This document shows positions 38,912-47,264 of a DNA stretch of 64,000 nucleotides, in pieces. The position numbers and the translations under genes were made by a program. Within the stretch, counting starts at the first letter, position 1; each line of letters opens with the position of its first letter. The notes under the pieces were generated by a model. The model worked only from the letters and a program-made list of their open reading frames with translations. It ran no database searches and had not been told where the DNA came from. This stretch comes from Corynebacterium occultum (GTDB lineage: Bacteria > Actinomycetota > Actinomycetes > Mycobacteriales > Mycobacteriaceae): assembly GCF_009734425.1 (NCBI RefSeq), contig NZ_CP046455.1, positions 1 through 64,000 on the forward strand. The letters are read 5' to 3'.

Positions 38912-38927
38912 AACCATCTGGTTGATT
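38912..38927. promoter_or_regulatory. Palindrome in the exporter/two-component gap
   Basis: TCAACCA-TC-TGGTTGA is a perfect inverted repeat, 36 bases before the sensor kinase start and about 100 bases from the permease start. It is a candidate binding site for the LuxR-type response regulator. Confidence 0.5.
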
Positions 38928-38962
38928 CGGTTCATCCCGTTGGTGGACTAGCCTGAGGTGCT

Positions 38963-40273
38963 GTGAGCACCCCTGTCCCCACCACCACCCCAGCGTCAGG
39001 CGCCGATTCCATGCACACCAGCGCACGCGACAGCACCGCCCGCCCCCTGGTGCACGTGTTGTTACTGCTGCGGGTGGCCCTGCATATGATGTTCGCGTTT
39101 CTGCTGGTCTTCGGACTCCTGCGCTACCTCGCTGGCGATCTGGACCGCGCACACACCACTCCGGTGTTGCCGCTGGCCTGCACACTGGCGGTCATATATC
39201 TGCTCGGCACCATGTGGGAGGATCGGTTTGCTCGGGGACGTGCTCCGTTCAACCCATCGTATGGCGCACCATGGTGGCTGGCGGCGGTGACGGCACTGTG
39301 GATCGGGTTGGTCCTCCACAGCCAGGATTTCGTCTGGCTGCTCTTTCCGCTGGTCTTCCTCTTCCTGCACCTGCTACCGCGAGTCATGGGACTGATCGCG
39401 GTGATGGTGCTGTGGGCGGTCGCTGCCTTTGGGTCGGTGCTCCTGCATCCAGCGGACTGGGGGATCTCCTCGGCCATCGGGCCGTTGATCGGCGTCGTCT
39501 TCGCGGTGGCCGTCTATTACACCTACCGGGCCCTGCATTCAGAGGTCCGTCACCACCAGCAGGTGGCTGAGCAACTGCGCACCACCCGCGAGGAACTGGC
39601 GTTAAGTGAACACCAGGCTGGTCGGTTGGAGGAACGCGAGCGGTTATCCCGGGAGATCCATGACACCGTGGCCCAGGGGTTATCTTCGATTCTGCTGGTT
39701 TCCCGAGCCGCCGGTAACAGCCTGCGCCAGGGTGATACGGCAGCCACTTCCCAACAGCTGAAGACGATCGAAGAAGCGGCGGGCGATAATCTCGCGGAGG
39801 CTCGCCGCTTCGTCCGCAATCTAGCCGCCCCTTCCCTGGGCACTGATCTGCCGACTGCGCTGCGGGAGGTCATCCGGCGGGTCGAGGATCGGCAGCAGGC
39901 GTTGGGTCGGCCCCTGGCGATCTCGCTGCAGCTGGCCGGCGACGCCCGCCGGGAGCTGCCGGAGACAGTCGCCACCGCAGTAGTACGGGTGTGCCAGGAA
40001 GCACTCACGAACGTGGTCAAGCATGCTGCCGCGGACACCGTGGTGGTCACCCTGGCCGTATGGGACCTAGAACTGACCTTGGATGTCTTCGATGACGGCA
40101 CTGGCTTCGACCCGACTGCCGTGGGGGCGGATAGCTACGGCCTGGATGGATTGTCTCGACGCTTAACCGCGCTCAGCGGTAATCTCGCGATCGAGTCCGA
40201 ACCGGGAGAGGGCACCGTGCTGGCAGTGCAGATTCCGTTGACCTCTGCCCGCTCGTCCCAGAAGGAGATCTGA
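38963..40273 (+). CDS. chrS: Sensor histidine kinase, ChrS-like
   Basis: A 436-residue membrane kinase of the NarL-partner type. The N-terminal half has about six hydrophobic helices. The HisKA_3 phospho-acceptor is His in SREIHDTVAQGLSSI, the N-box is CQEALTNVVKHA, and the G-box motif DDGTGFD follows. GTG 38963 lies just after TAGCCT, so it may be leaderless. Its stop overlaps the regulator start by one base (TGATG). The haem-sensing role is inferred from the divergent HrtBA-like exporter. Confidence 0.75.
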   Translation: MSTPVPTTTPASGADSMHTSARDSTARPLVHVLLLLRVALHMMFAFLLVFGLLRYLAGDLDRAHTTPVLPLACTLAVIYLLGTMWEDRFARGRAPFNPSYGAPWWLAAVTALWIGLVLHSQDFVWLLFPLVFLFLHLLPRVMGLIAVMVLWAVAAFGSVLLHPADWGISSAIGPLIGVVFAVAVYYTYRALHSEVRHHQQVAEQLRTTREELALSEHQAGRLEERERLSREIHDTVAQGLSSILLVSRAAGNSLRQGDTAATSQQLKTIEEAAGDNLAEARRFVRNLAAPSLGTDLPTALREVIRRVEDRQQALGRPLAISLQLAGDARRELPETVATAVVRVCQEALTNVVKHAAADTVVVTLAVWDLELTLDVFDDGTGFDPTAVGADSYGLDGLSRRLTALSGNLAIESEPGEGTVLAVQIPLTSARSSQKEI

Positions 40274-40878
40274 TGATCCGCGTGATGCTCATTGATGACC
40301 ACCCGGTGGTTCGCGCTGGGTTGCGCACGATCCTGGACGACTTCGCTGACATCACCGTGGTGGCCGAGGGCGCTACCGGCCAAGCAGCGCTGGCCCCAGC
40401 CGAGGAGGTGGATGTGGTGGTGATGGACATCCAGATGCCCGGCATGGACGGCATCACCGCCGCCCGAAAACTCAGCGAGGCCGGTGGCCCGCCGGTGTTG
40501 ATCTTGACCACCTATGACACGGAGGCCGACATCGTGGCCGCCATCGAAGCAGGTGCCCTGGGCTATCTGCTCAAAGACGCGCCCGAGCACATGCTTCACG
40601 ATGCCGTGATCGCCACCGCCGATGGCCGTCGCACGCTTTCCCCGGAGGTGGCCGCAGCGCTCATGGAGCGGGTGGGTAAGCCACAGCAGATGCTCTCGGT
40701 CCGAGAGATCGAGATTCTCCAGGCATTATCCACCGGAGCATCGAATAAGAAACTGGCCAAGTCGCTGTTTATTTCAGAGGCAACGGTGAAAACCCACCTG
40801 GTGCACATCTATCAGAAGCTCGGGGTGGAAAACCGGACGGCAGCGATCAACATCGCCCGGGAGCGGCGCCTGATCTAA
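40273..40878 (+). CDS. chrA: LuxR-type response regulator, ChrA-like
   Basis: A 201-residue NarL/FixJ-class regulator. The receiver domain has phospho-acceptor Asp52 (VVMDIQMPGMDG), with IDDHPVVRAG near the start. The C-terminal LuxR HTH reads SVREIEILQALSTGASNKKL and LFISEATVKTHLVHIYQKLG. It is translated from the overlapping ATG after the kinase, and it probably activates or represses the divergent exporter genes. Confidence 0.78.
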   Translation: MIRVMLIDDHPVVRAGLRTILDDFADITVVAEGATGQAALAPAEEVDVVVMDIQMPGMDGITAARKLSEAGGPPVLILTTYDTEADIVAAIEAGALGYLLKDAPEHMLHDAVIATADGRRTLSPEVAAALMERVGKPQQMLSVREIEILQALSTGASNKKLAKSLFISEATVKTHLVHIYQKLGVENRTAAINIARERRLI

Positions 40879-40929
40879 AGCTGCTAGATGTCGTTATTAA
40901 TCAGCGGTCTTTGGACCTGACCCCTGTTT

Positions 40930-41160
40930 GGTGGGCGCCGTGAAACCAAGAATGCAGTGCGGGAGTCTGGACTCAATTGGACCATTGTTCGCCCGACCGG
41001 ACTGAAGGATGCTCCTGCTCATGGCACGTGGCGGGCATATGAGGTCTCTGATGGGGAAATGTAGGGCGGAACCATTCCCCGGGGTGATCTGGCTGCTTTC
41101 ATATTGGAAGTTGTGGCAGATGACTCGACCATTGCTAAGGCGTTCGGTGTCAGCAGCTAA
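40930..41160 (+). pseudogene. Relic of an NAD(P)-binding oxidoreductase
   Basis: A single frame reads NAVRESGLNWTIVRPTGLKD, and later GGTIPRGDLAAFILEVVADD, the C-terminal half of an atypical SDR/NmrA-like protein (RPTGL is the family motif after the active site). An in-frame TAG at 41062 interrupts it and the N-terminal half is missing. It ends at TAA 41158. It is a decayed gene between the regulator and the aromatic operon. Confidence 0.7.
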
Positions 41161-41501
41161 CGCGTGCATCTGCGTTCTGTTGTAGAGCTCGCTATCTGGG
41201 GGTCGGGTCCTCAGGTATCTTTTCCCTACCGCAAACAGCATCAACCGATCTGTATCGCTGAAAACGGTAATCTCTCGGTCAGCATGTCCTCGGCCTACGG
41301 CCTGCCCTTTGGGACCTATCCCCGATTGATCATGTGTTGGCTGGCCCACGCGGCCATGTCTCCAGTCAGGGGCAGGGGAGGCGTTACACCAGCGATACCA
41401 GCGGCATGTTCACGGAAATAGGGGCCCAACCGGTGGCCCAGGCGTTGATCGGCTCAGCAAGGGCCGGAACCGTCTCAACACTGGTGACAACAGGCGAAGA
41501 A

Positions 41502-41536
41502 AACAACGCCACAACCAGGCCGGTTGTGGCGTTGTT
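41502..41536. repeat. Perfect 15-bp hairpin
   Basis: AACAACGCCACAACC pairs perfectly with GGTTGTGGCGTTGTT around a 5-base loop. It lies in the gene-free gap before the aromatic operon's end. There is no long T run, so it may be a terminator, an operator or a mobile-element remnant. Confidence 0.6.
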
Positions 41537-41678
41537 GGGTTTAGGTGTTGTTGCTTGCTTGTTCGACATCCACGCGTCCTGGTAGAAAATGGTTGCTCCA
41601 CCAGGTGCTGGTGAATCCGGAACCCGCTGTGCGCCTTGCCCACACCCTCGCACGGTGATGAAGGAAAGCTACGACCGG

Positions 41679-43535
41679 TTACTGCGCGTCCACCGTCTGT
41701 AGCTCGTGGTGGGCAAGGCGCAGGCTCTCACCGTCTTCGATGAGCTGCTCTGTGTTTTCGCTGTTCTTACGGTGCAGGATGGTACCGAGGGCGTCGCGAA
41801 GCACGGCCGTGGGGTCCACAACCAGGCGCATCTCGCGGTAGCCGACGTGGTTGTCCGGGCGAACCAGCAGACATCCGTCGTCGGCGATCTCACGGAGTCG
41901 GAACCAGTCGCCGTAGGTGTCGGTGTAGTCCTGGTCGGGGCCGATCTGGTACGCAGGGATCTCGATTCCGAGCTCCTCGGAAAGGGTCTGGGCGGCGTCC
42001 ACCCAGGCCTGTCCGTTGGTGCCGGTGAGCACCGTGAAGTGTCCCCCACCGCAGATGTCGAGAGTAGAGATCTTTGGTGCCGCGGGGTTGGGCGAGCTGA
42101 GCCAGGCGTGCGGCAGGCGCGCACCTGGGTGCGTCGTCGGCTGGTAGTGCAGCTCTGGATCGGTTTCCTGGGCCGGCCACGGGGTGCCGTCAGCAACCAC
42201 GGCCGTAGATTCGTAACGCTGTCCCATCTCCACACCCAGGGCATTGAACTCGTAGTTCTTGATCTTCAGAGCGTTGTGGAGGGCCTGACGGCGACGTTCG
42301 CCTTCCTCGGTTGGCTGCTTGCGGACATCCATCGCCGCTTGCATGGCCTCGGCATCATCTGCCGGATCGATACCGAGGGCACCGAGAACATGGTCGAATT
42401 CAGTGATGGACTTGTTGGCTCGGCGCACGATCTGCCGGGCGACCGGTACCCGCTCATCCTGGTAGGAGTCGATGAGCTCCTCACCGGCCTTACCGTTGAG
42501 GATCATGGCCAGCTTCCAGGCGATGTTGTAGGAATCCTGGATGGAAGTGTTCGACCCCAGGCCGTTGCTCGGCGGGTGACGATGGACGGCATCGCCAACA
42601 CAGAGCACGCGTCCCTTCATGTTCTGCGTGGCGTAGATGTCGTTGACCGTCCACAGCGACCAGTGGTGGACCTTGACCTCCAGATCAGGGATGCCGACTA
42701 AGTTACGCACGATGTCTGCGGCCTTGGAATCGTCCATTTCCGGCGGGGGCTGGTTGATGTCGTAACCCCAGGTGACCAGCCACTCGTTCCAGGGCCGGAC
42801 CATACGCACCAGGCCGAGGCCGATACCGCCGACAGAGGCCCCGGGCTGGAGGACCCAGTACAGCGAGGACTGGCGGTCCTGGCAGTACTCGCTCAGGTCC
42901 ATGTCACAGTGGATGTTCATGGACCCACCGACCCCCATTTCCCCATCCATGGGTAGCTCGAGGTCTGCGGCGATCTGAGAGCGCCCACCATCAGCGCCGA
43001 TGAGGTACTTCGAGTGGACAGTGTAGGTGTGACCGGTCAACCGGTCACGGACAGTCGTGTGCACGCCGTCAGCATCTTGGGTGTGGGAGACGTATTCGGT
43101 CTTCCAGCGGAACACCGCCCCGCGGGCCATGGCATTACGCACCAGGATCGGCTCGAAGTGGGTCTGGGGAAGATCGCAGTTCAACGTCGGGGAGGCGGCA
43201 ACGTATTCGCCCTCCCGGTCCGGGCCGGTACCCCAGGAGTGGACGCGGCCGAATTCCTCGCCGTTGATGGCGGTGCAGAACACTGTTTCCCCGATCATGG
43301 AGTGGGGGACTTCTTCGGCCTTGATTTGGTCTTCGATACCCATATCCCGCATGAGCTCCACGGTGCGCTGGTTGGTGATGTGCGCTCGTGGGGTGTTGGC
43401 GGTGTTGGCGTATTTACTGGCCACGACGCAGTTGATGCCGTATGTGGACAGGAAGAGGGCTGCTGAGGAGCCCGCGGGGCCGGAACCCACGATGAAAACG
43501 TCGGTGCTGAAATCTGCGGAAGTGGTGGTGGTCAT
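41679..43535 (-). CDS. FAD-dependent phenol/resorcinol hydroxylase
   Basis: A 618-residue TfdB-family flavin hydroxylase, last gene of the hydroxyquinol operon. The FAD site is FIVGSGPAGSSAALFL, the family signature RAHITNQRTVELMRDMG, and the GD motif GDAVHRHPPSNGLGSNTSIQ near residue 320. It resembles the C. glutamicum resorcinol hydroxylase. With hydroxyquinol dioxygenase and maleylacetate reductase upstream, the expected reaction is resorcinol (or a related phenol) to hydroxyquinol. It is a paralogue of the gene at 24.2 kb. The stop precedes the gap with the hairpin at 41502. Confidence 0.85.
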   Translation of the reverse strand: MTTTTSADFSTDVFIVGSGPAGSSAALFLSTYGINCVVASKYANTANTPRAHITNQRTVELMRDMGIEDQIKAEEVPHSMIGETVFCTAINGEEFGRVHSWGTGPDREGEYVAASPTLNCDLPQTHFEPILVRNAMARGAVFRWKTEYVSHTQDADGVHTTVRDRLTGHTYTVHSKYLIGADGGRSQIAADLELPMDGEMGVGGSMNIHCDMDLSEYCQDRQSSLYWVLQPGASVGGIGLGLVRMVRPWNEWLVTWGYDINQPPPEMDDSKAADIVRNLVGIPDLEVKVHHWSLWTVNDIYATQNMKGRVLCVGDAVHRHPPSNGLGSNTSIQDSYNIAWKLAMILNGKAGEELIDSYQDERVPVARQIVRRANKSITEFDHVLGALGIDPADDAEAMQAAMDVRKQPTEEGERRRQALHNALKIKNYEFNALGVEMGQRYESTAVVADGTPWPAQETDPELHYQPTTHPGARLPHAWLSSPNPAAPKISTLDICGGGHFTVLTGTNGQAWVDAAQTLSEELGIEIPAYQIGPDQDYTDTYGDWFRLREIADDGCLLVRPDNHVGYREMRLVVDPTAVLRDALGTILHRKNSENTEQLIEDGESLRLAHHELQTVDAQ

Positions 43536-43559
43536 GATGATCAGTTCTCCTAAAGTTGT

Positions 43560-44477
43560 CTATGTGGTGACGGGGGCCAGCACGATATCGAAACGGGTCT
43601 TCGCCCAGGTCCCGTCGCCCATCCCCGACACATCTCGTCCGTCCGGGGTCGGGGTGCCGGCGGGTTGCTGCTCGAAGGTCTTGATCAACGAGTCCTTGAC
43701 CCCGAAGACGGAGTCACCGATCTCCAACTGGGGGTCACCGTCAACGAAGATGTGGGTGACCAGGGTGCGGTACTCCGGGGCGGTGACCATGAAGTGCAGG
43801 TGTGCGGCACGTACCGGTGAGCGGCCCACGGACTGCAGCATCTGGCCCACCGGGCCGTCGTGGGGGATCGGGTACGGCACCGGGGTCAGGCCCCAGAACC
43901 GGTAGTTGCCCTGCTCGTCGGTGTGGAGATAGGCCCGGCCTGCCATGCGGTTATCGTCGTACTGCACGTCGTAGAGGCCGTCCTCGTCGCACTCCCACAC
44001 CTCGATGCGGGCATTCGGGATGGGATTGCCGTCGGTGTCGGTGATGGTTCCCTCTACCCACGCGGGCTGGCCTTGGGCGCCGCCGGCGATGTCGCCGCCG
44101 TGGGTGACCTCGGGGGCGTCGTCGAGGAAGAAGGGGCCGAAGACGGTGGCCTCGGTGGCATCCTCATAGGCTTCGTTGTTGACGGCGATGGTCTGCATCG
44201 AGGCCCCCAGAGTGTCCGACAGCAAGACGAACTCCTGGCGTTTGTCGTCGGTGATGTGTCCGACGGCGGTGAGGAACTCGATGGCCTGGTTCCATTCCTC
44301 CTCGGTCAGGCGCACATCCCGGATGAAATCATGCAGGTGCACCGTCAGGCGCTGCATGAGCAGCTTCAGGCGCGGGTTCTCGCAGTGGTCGAAGGAGGCG
44401 ACGACTCGGTCGACGAGGTCGTCCTCCACCTGACGCTGAGCATCGGAGATGTGGGGGGTGTGAAGTGTCTGGGTCAT
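43560..44477 (-). CDS. Hydroxyquinol 1,2-dioxygenase
   Basis: A 305-residue non-haem Fe(III) intradiol dioxygenase that cleaves hydroxyquinol to maleylacetate. The N-terminal helical linker domain (residues 20-110) is followed by the beta-sandwich core. Predicted iron ligands are Tyr169 (GLYD), Tyr202 (PYPIP), His226 and His228 (AAHLHF), with the same spacing as the Tyr164, Tyr197, His221, His223 set of the characterised enzyme. Its ATG overlaps the reductase stop by four bases (ATGA), so it is translationally coupled. Catechol 1,2-dioxygenase activity is possible, but the reductase partner favours hydroxyquinol. Confidence 0.88.
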   Translation of the reverse strand: MTQTLHTPHISDAQRQVEDDLVDRVVASFDHCENPRLKLLMQRLTVHLHDFIRDVRLTEEEWNQAIEFLTAVGHITDDKRQEFVLLSDTLGASMQTIAVNNEAYEDATEATVFGPFFLDDAPEVTHGGDIAGGAQGQPAWVEGTITDTDGNPIPNARIEVWECDEDGLYDVQYDDNRMAGRAYLHTDEQGNYRFWGLTPVPYPIPHDGPVGQMLQSVGRSPVRAAHLHFMVTAPEYRTLVTHIFVDGDPQLEIGDSVFGVKDSLIKTFEQQPAGTPTPDGRDVSGMGDGTWAKTRFDIVLAPVTT

Positions 44478-45568
44478 CGGGTTCTTCCTTCGACGAATTC
44501 GTTGATGCGGGCCGGATCATCGCCGTGGAAGGCAGCGGTGATCAGCGCGGTGATGTTGTCATGTGTGACTTTCCTGGGGTTGCCGGTCGGTGCCGCAGCT
44601 AGCACCCGGTCCACCGCCTCGGTGATGCCGCTTTCTGGCATGCCCAGTTCGGACAGGGACCCCGAGGCACCGATTTCCTGGTAGAGGCCGTTGAGTTCGG
44701 TGATTGCGTCGTCGCCTCCCAGTGCCTGGGCCAGGGCCTCGGAGATCTCTGGGATCGCGGGAAGATTGAGGGCGGCGACGTAGCGCAGAACCACCGCATG
44801 GGTCTCGGCGTGCGGCAGGTTAAAGGTCCCTCCCAACACGTGGCAGATCTTGTGGTGCAGCCCGGAACCAGCGGAGGCGAACGCTACCCCGGAGAGATAA
44901 CAGCCGTAGAGCGCCTGCTCCCGGGCCTGCTGTCCGCTGTCTGCGGACAGAGCCCGCAGAGCTGACGCCAGGGCGCGAGCCGATTCGAGTCCCAGTGCCC
45001 GGTTGATTGGGTCCGCCTGCGGCGCCCAGAGGGAGTCGATGCTGTGGGCCAGGGCATTGAGCCCGGAGGCGATGGCCATGCCCGGTGGCAGGGTGGCCAC
45101 CAGATCGGCGTCGTAGATCACCACCGCAGGCAGGACAACCGGGTTCACCCCGGTGGTCTTGGTGCGCTCCTCCGTGATGCCCCACACTGGGGTGGCTTCA
45201 GAAGCAGCGTAGGTTGTTGGCACCGCGATGATGGGTAAGGAAGTGTCCAGGGCGATGGCCTTGGCCAGGCCGGTGGCTGAGCCTCCGCCGATGCTTATTA
45301 ATCCGTCCACCCCGGAGTTCCGGGCTACCGTGGTGGCGGCGTCCGCGACTGAACGCGGTACGTGCTGCACGGCATCCCGCCAGTGCTCGGCGGGAGAGAG
45401 GACGGCCGCCAGTTTGTCGGCCACCTCGTGGGTGCCTTCGGTGGAGATGAGCATCGGCCTGCTCATTCCCAGCTGCGCTGCCTCGCTGAGGACTCGCTCA
45501 ATGACCCGACCACTGTCGAGCACCACTCGTTGGGAGAGGGTGTCGTGAGTAAAACTTAAGGAGCTCAT
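44474..45568 (-). CDS. Maleylacetate reductase
   Basis: A 364-residue iron-containing alcohol dehydrogenase-like enzyme that reduces maleylacetate to 3-oxoadipate with NAD(P)H. ATG 45568 ([19 protein letters not shown]) is preferred to an upstream ATG at 45589. The nucleotide site [19 protein letters not shown], the [16 protein letters not shown] segment, and the metal-site [20 protein letters not shown] all fit the family. It is coupled to the dioxygenase gene and feeds the 3-oxoadipate pathway. Confidence 0.88.
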   Translation of the reverse strand: MSSLSFTHDTLSQRVVLDSGRVIERVLSEAAQLGMSRPMLISTEGTHEVADKLAAVLSPAEHWRDAVQHVPRSVADAATTVARNSGVDGLISIGGGSATGLAKAIALDTSLPIIAVPTTYAASEATPVWGITEERTKTTGVNPVVLPAVVIYDADLVATLPPGMAIASGLNALAHSIDSLWAPQADPINRALGLESARALASALRALSADSGQQAREQALYGCYLSGVAFASAGSGLHHKICHVLGGTFNLPHAETHAVVLRYVAALNLPAIPEISEALAQALGGDDAITELNGLYQEIGASGSLSELGMPESGITEAVDRVLAAAPTGNPRKVTHDNITALITAAFHGDDPARINEFVEGRTR

Positions 45569-45669
45569 TGCCCTGTTCTTTCCGCGCACCCATCATGGAA
45601 ATGATGTGGGTTGCGCCATCGACCAATCATGGTGTGAAGTGGATTCGATTCGCTCGCTCATCACTTCTT

Positions 45670-46641
45670 TTAGGTCGCGATAGTCACCCGGACCGGCTTT
45701 GCAGCAGCATTTCCTGCAAAGTTTTTAATTCGCTTCGTGACCAGATCAATGGCTTCGGCGCTGCCCGGTAGGACGTTAACCATGGAAAAGAAGGTGTGCA
45801 TTTGGCCTTCCCACCGGTGATGTTCCACCTCGACGCCGGCTTCCTGCAGGGCATCCGCGTAGGCTTCACCCTCGTCACGAAGCACATCGTGTTCAGCAGT
45901 GATGACTAATGCTGGGGGAAGACCGGCCAACGACTGGGCGTTGAGCGGGGTCGCTGCCGGGTTACTTCGATCAGTGACATCCGGAGCGTACTGATCCCAG
46001 AACCACTGCATTGCGTCGAGGGAGACCAGCGTCTGGTTTTCCGCGGCGAGGTAGGAGCCGCGGGTGAAATCAGCGTCGGTGACCGGGCAGACCAGAATCT
46101 GTGCCTGCAGCATGGACGAGTCTTCATCACGAGCTCGCTGAGCAACGACAGCGGCTAGGTTTGCTCCGGCACTGTCGCCGGCGACCATGAGAGGAAGGAA
46201 CTGCCCGCCCTGTTTCGCGACATTTTCCTCCGCCCATTTCAAGCCAGCCCACGCATCTCCAACGGGGATGGGGAAAGGGTGTTCTGGGGCCTTGCGGTAC
46301 TCCACCAACACCACAGCCGCACCGGACTTCTCGGCGAGTTGCCGTCCGAGGGTGTCGTAACCCGTGAGATTTTCCAGTACCCATCCTCCACCGTGGTAGT
46401 AAACAACTACGGCGGTGGGGGAAGGGGAAGGAAGTAGGACGCGAACGGTAAATTCCCCGCCGTCCTCACCCGTGACCTGATAGTCACGCGCCTTGTCCAT
46501 TTCTGGGCCGGGGCCGTACAACTCATCCAGACCGGATGTGGCTTCGCGTGCTTCGGGGGCGGACATCTCCCAGAGCGGGCGATCGCCGGCGTTTTCCGCT
46601 GCGGCGGTAAGAAAGCTGCTCGTCGCTTCATCAAATGACAT
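45670..46641 (-). CDS. HSL-family alpha/beta-hydrolase esterase
   Basis: A 323-residue carboxylesterase of the hormone-sensitive-lipase type. The oxyanion-hole motif HGGGW is at residues 83-87, and the nucleophile elbow GDSAG (155-159) has catalytic Ser157. ITAEHDVLRDEGEAY and HHRWEGQMHTF supply the acid and His. It sits in the middle of the operon, so it may release a phenol from an ester or act on a pathway by-product; this is inference. No signal peptide is visible. Confidence 0.87.
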   Translation of the reverse strand: MSFDEATSSFLTAAAENAGDRPLWEMSAPEAREATSGLDELYGPGPEMDKARDYQVTGEDGGEFTVRVLLPSPSPTAVVVYYHGGGWVLENLTGYDTLGRQLAEKSGAAVVLVEYRKAPEHPFPIPVGDAWAGLKWAEENVAKQGGQFLPLMVAGDSAGANLAAVVAQRARDEDSSMLQAQILVCPVTDADFTRGSYLAAENQTLVSLDAMQWFWDQYAPDVTDRSNPAATPLNAQSLAGLPPALVITAEHDVLRDEGEAYADALQEAGVEVEHHRWEGQMHTFFSMVNVLPGSAEAIDLVTKRIKNFAGNAAAKPVRVTIAT

Positions 46642-46693
46642 GTGGGTCTCCTGGATTCACGCAATTGAGGGGTGGAAAAATGCCGTACTGATG

Positions 46694-47239
46694 TCACGCA
46701 GTCGGAGACACGGAACTCATTTCCGACAGCTTGTGCCATGTTCGGCTGCAATAGACCAGTGGGGTGGGTTCTGCCGATGTATCGACATGAGTTTCCACCA
46801 GTTCGATAGCTGCCAGCGTGGACCCGTTGACATCGATGGAACCGACGATCTTGCCACGCATCCATACACGGGAATTCAGCAGGTACGGCTCGCCCGACGG
46901 AAGTCGATCCCACAGGGACGTATCACCGAAGCGATCGGCACCGGGTGTGGCAAACAGCTGAGCCAGGTCGAGTTGCTCCCTGCCGAGAAGGTGGACGACC
47001 ACATGCTCTGCAGTGCGGATCTTTTGGGCGGAACGAGAAAGGGCGGAAAGGTTGAGGGCGATCGTCGGAGGATCGGCGGAGACACTGCTGACGCTGGTGG
47101 CGGTCAGGCCGACCGGGCCGGTTCCAGGATCCGCGGTGACGATGGCGACACCGGCGGGGTGCGTTCGAAAGGCGTTGCGGAAATCCTGAGACATTTCCGC
47201 GGAGCGGGTCTGGGTAGGGACCGCAGTCATCGTAGTCAT
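46694..47239 (-). CDS. Flavin reductase component of a two-component monooxygenase
   Basis: A 181-residue flavin reductase-like (HpaC/HsaB) protein that uses NAD(P)H to make free reduced flavin. The motifs FRTHPAGVAIVTAD and GLTATSVSSVSADPPTIALN are typical of the fold, and RIH-type end motifs are diverged. ATG 47239 is the likely start; ATG 47230 is an alternative. It lies 25 bases after the oxygenase gene and should supply it with FADH2 or FMNH2. Confidence 0.85.
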   Translation of the reverse strand: MTTMTAVPTQTRSAEMSQDFRNAFRTHPAGVAIVTADPGTGPVGLTATSVSSVSADPPTIALNLSALSRSAQKIRTAEHVVVHLLGREQLDLAQLFATPGADRFGDTSLWDRLPSGEPYLLNSRVWMRGKIVGSIDVNGSTLAAIELVETHVDTSAEPTPLVYCSRTWHKLSEMSSVSPTA

Positions 47240-47264
47240 GGGTATTCTCTTTCGTCCTAGGCTG

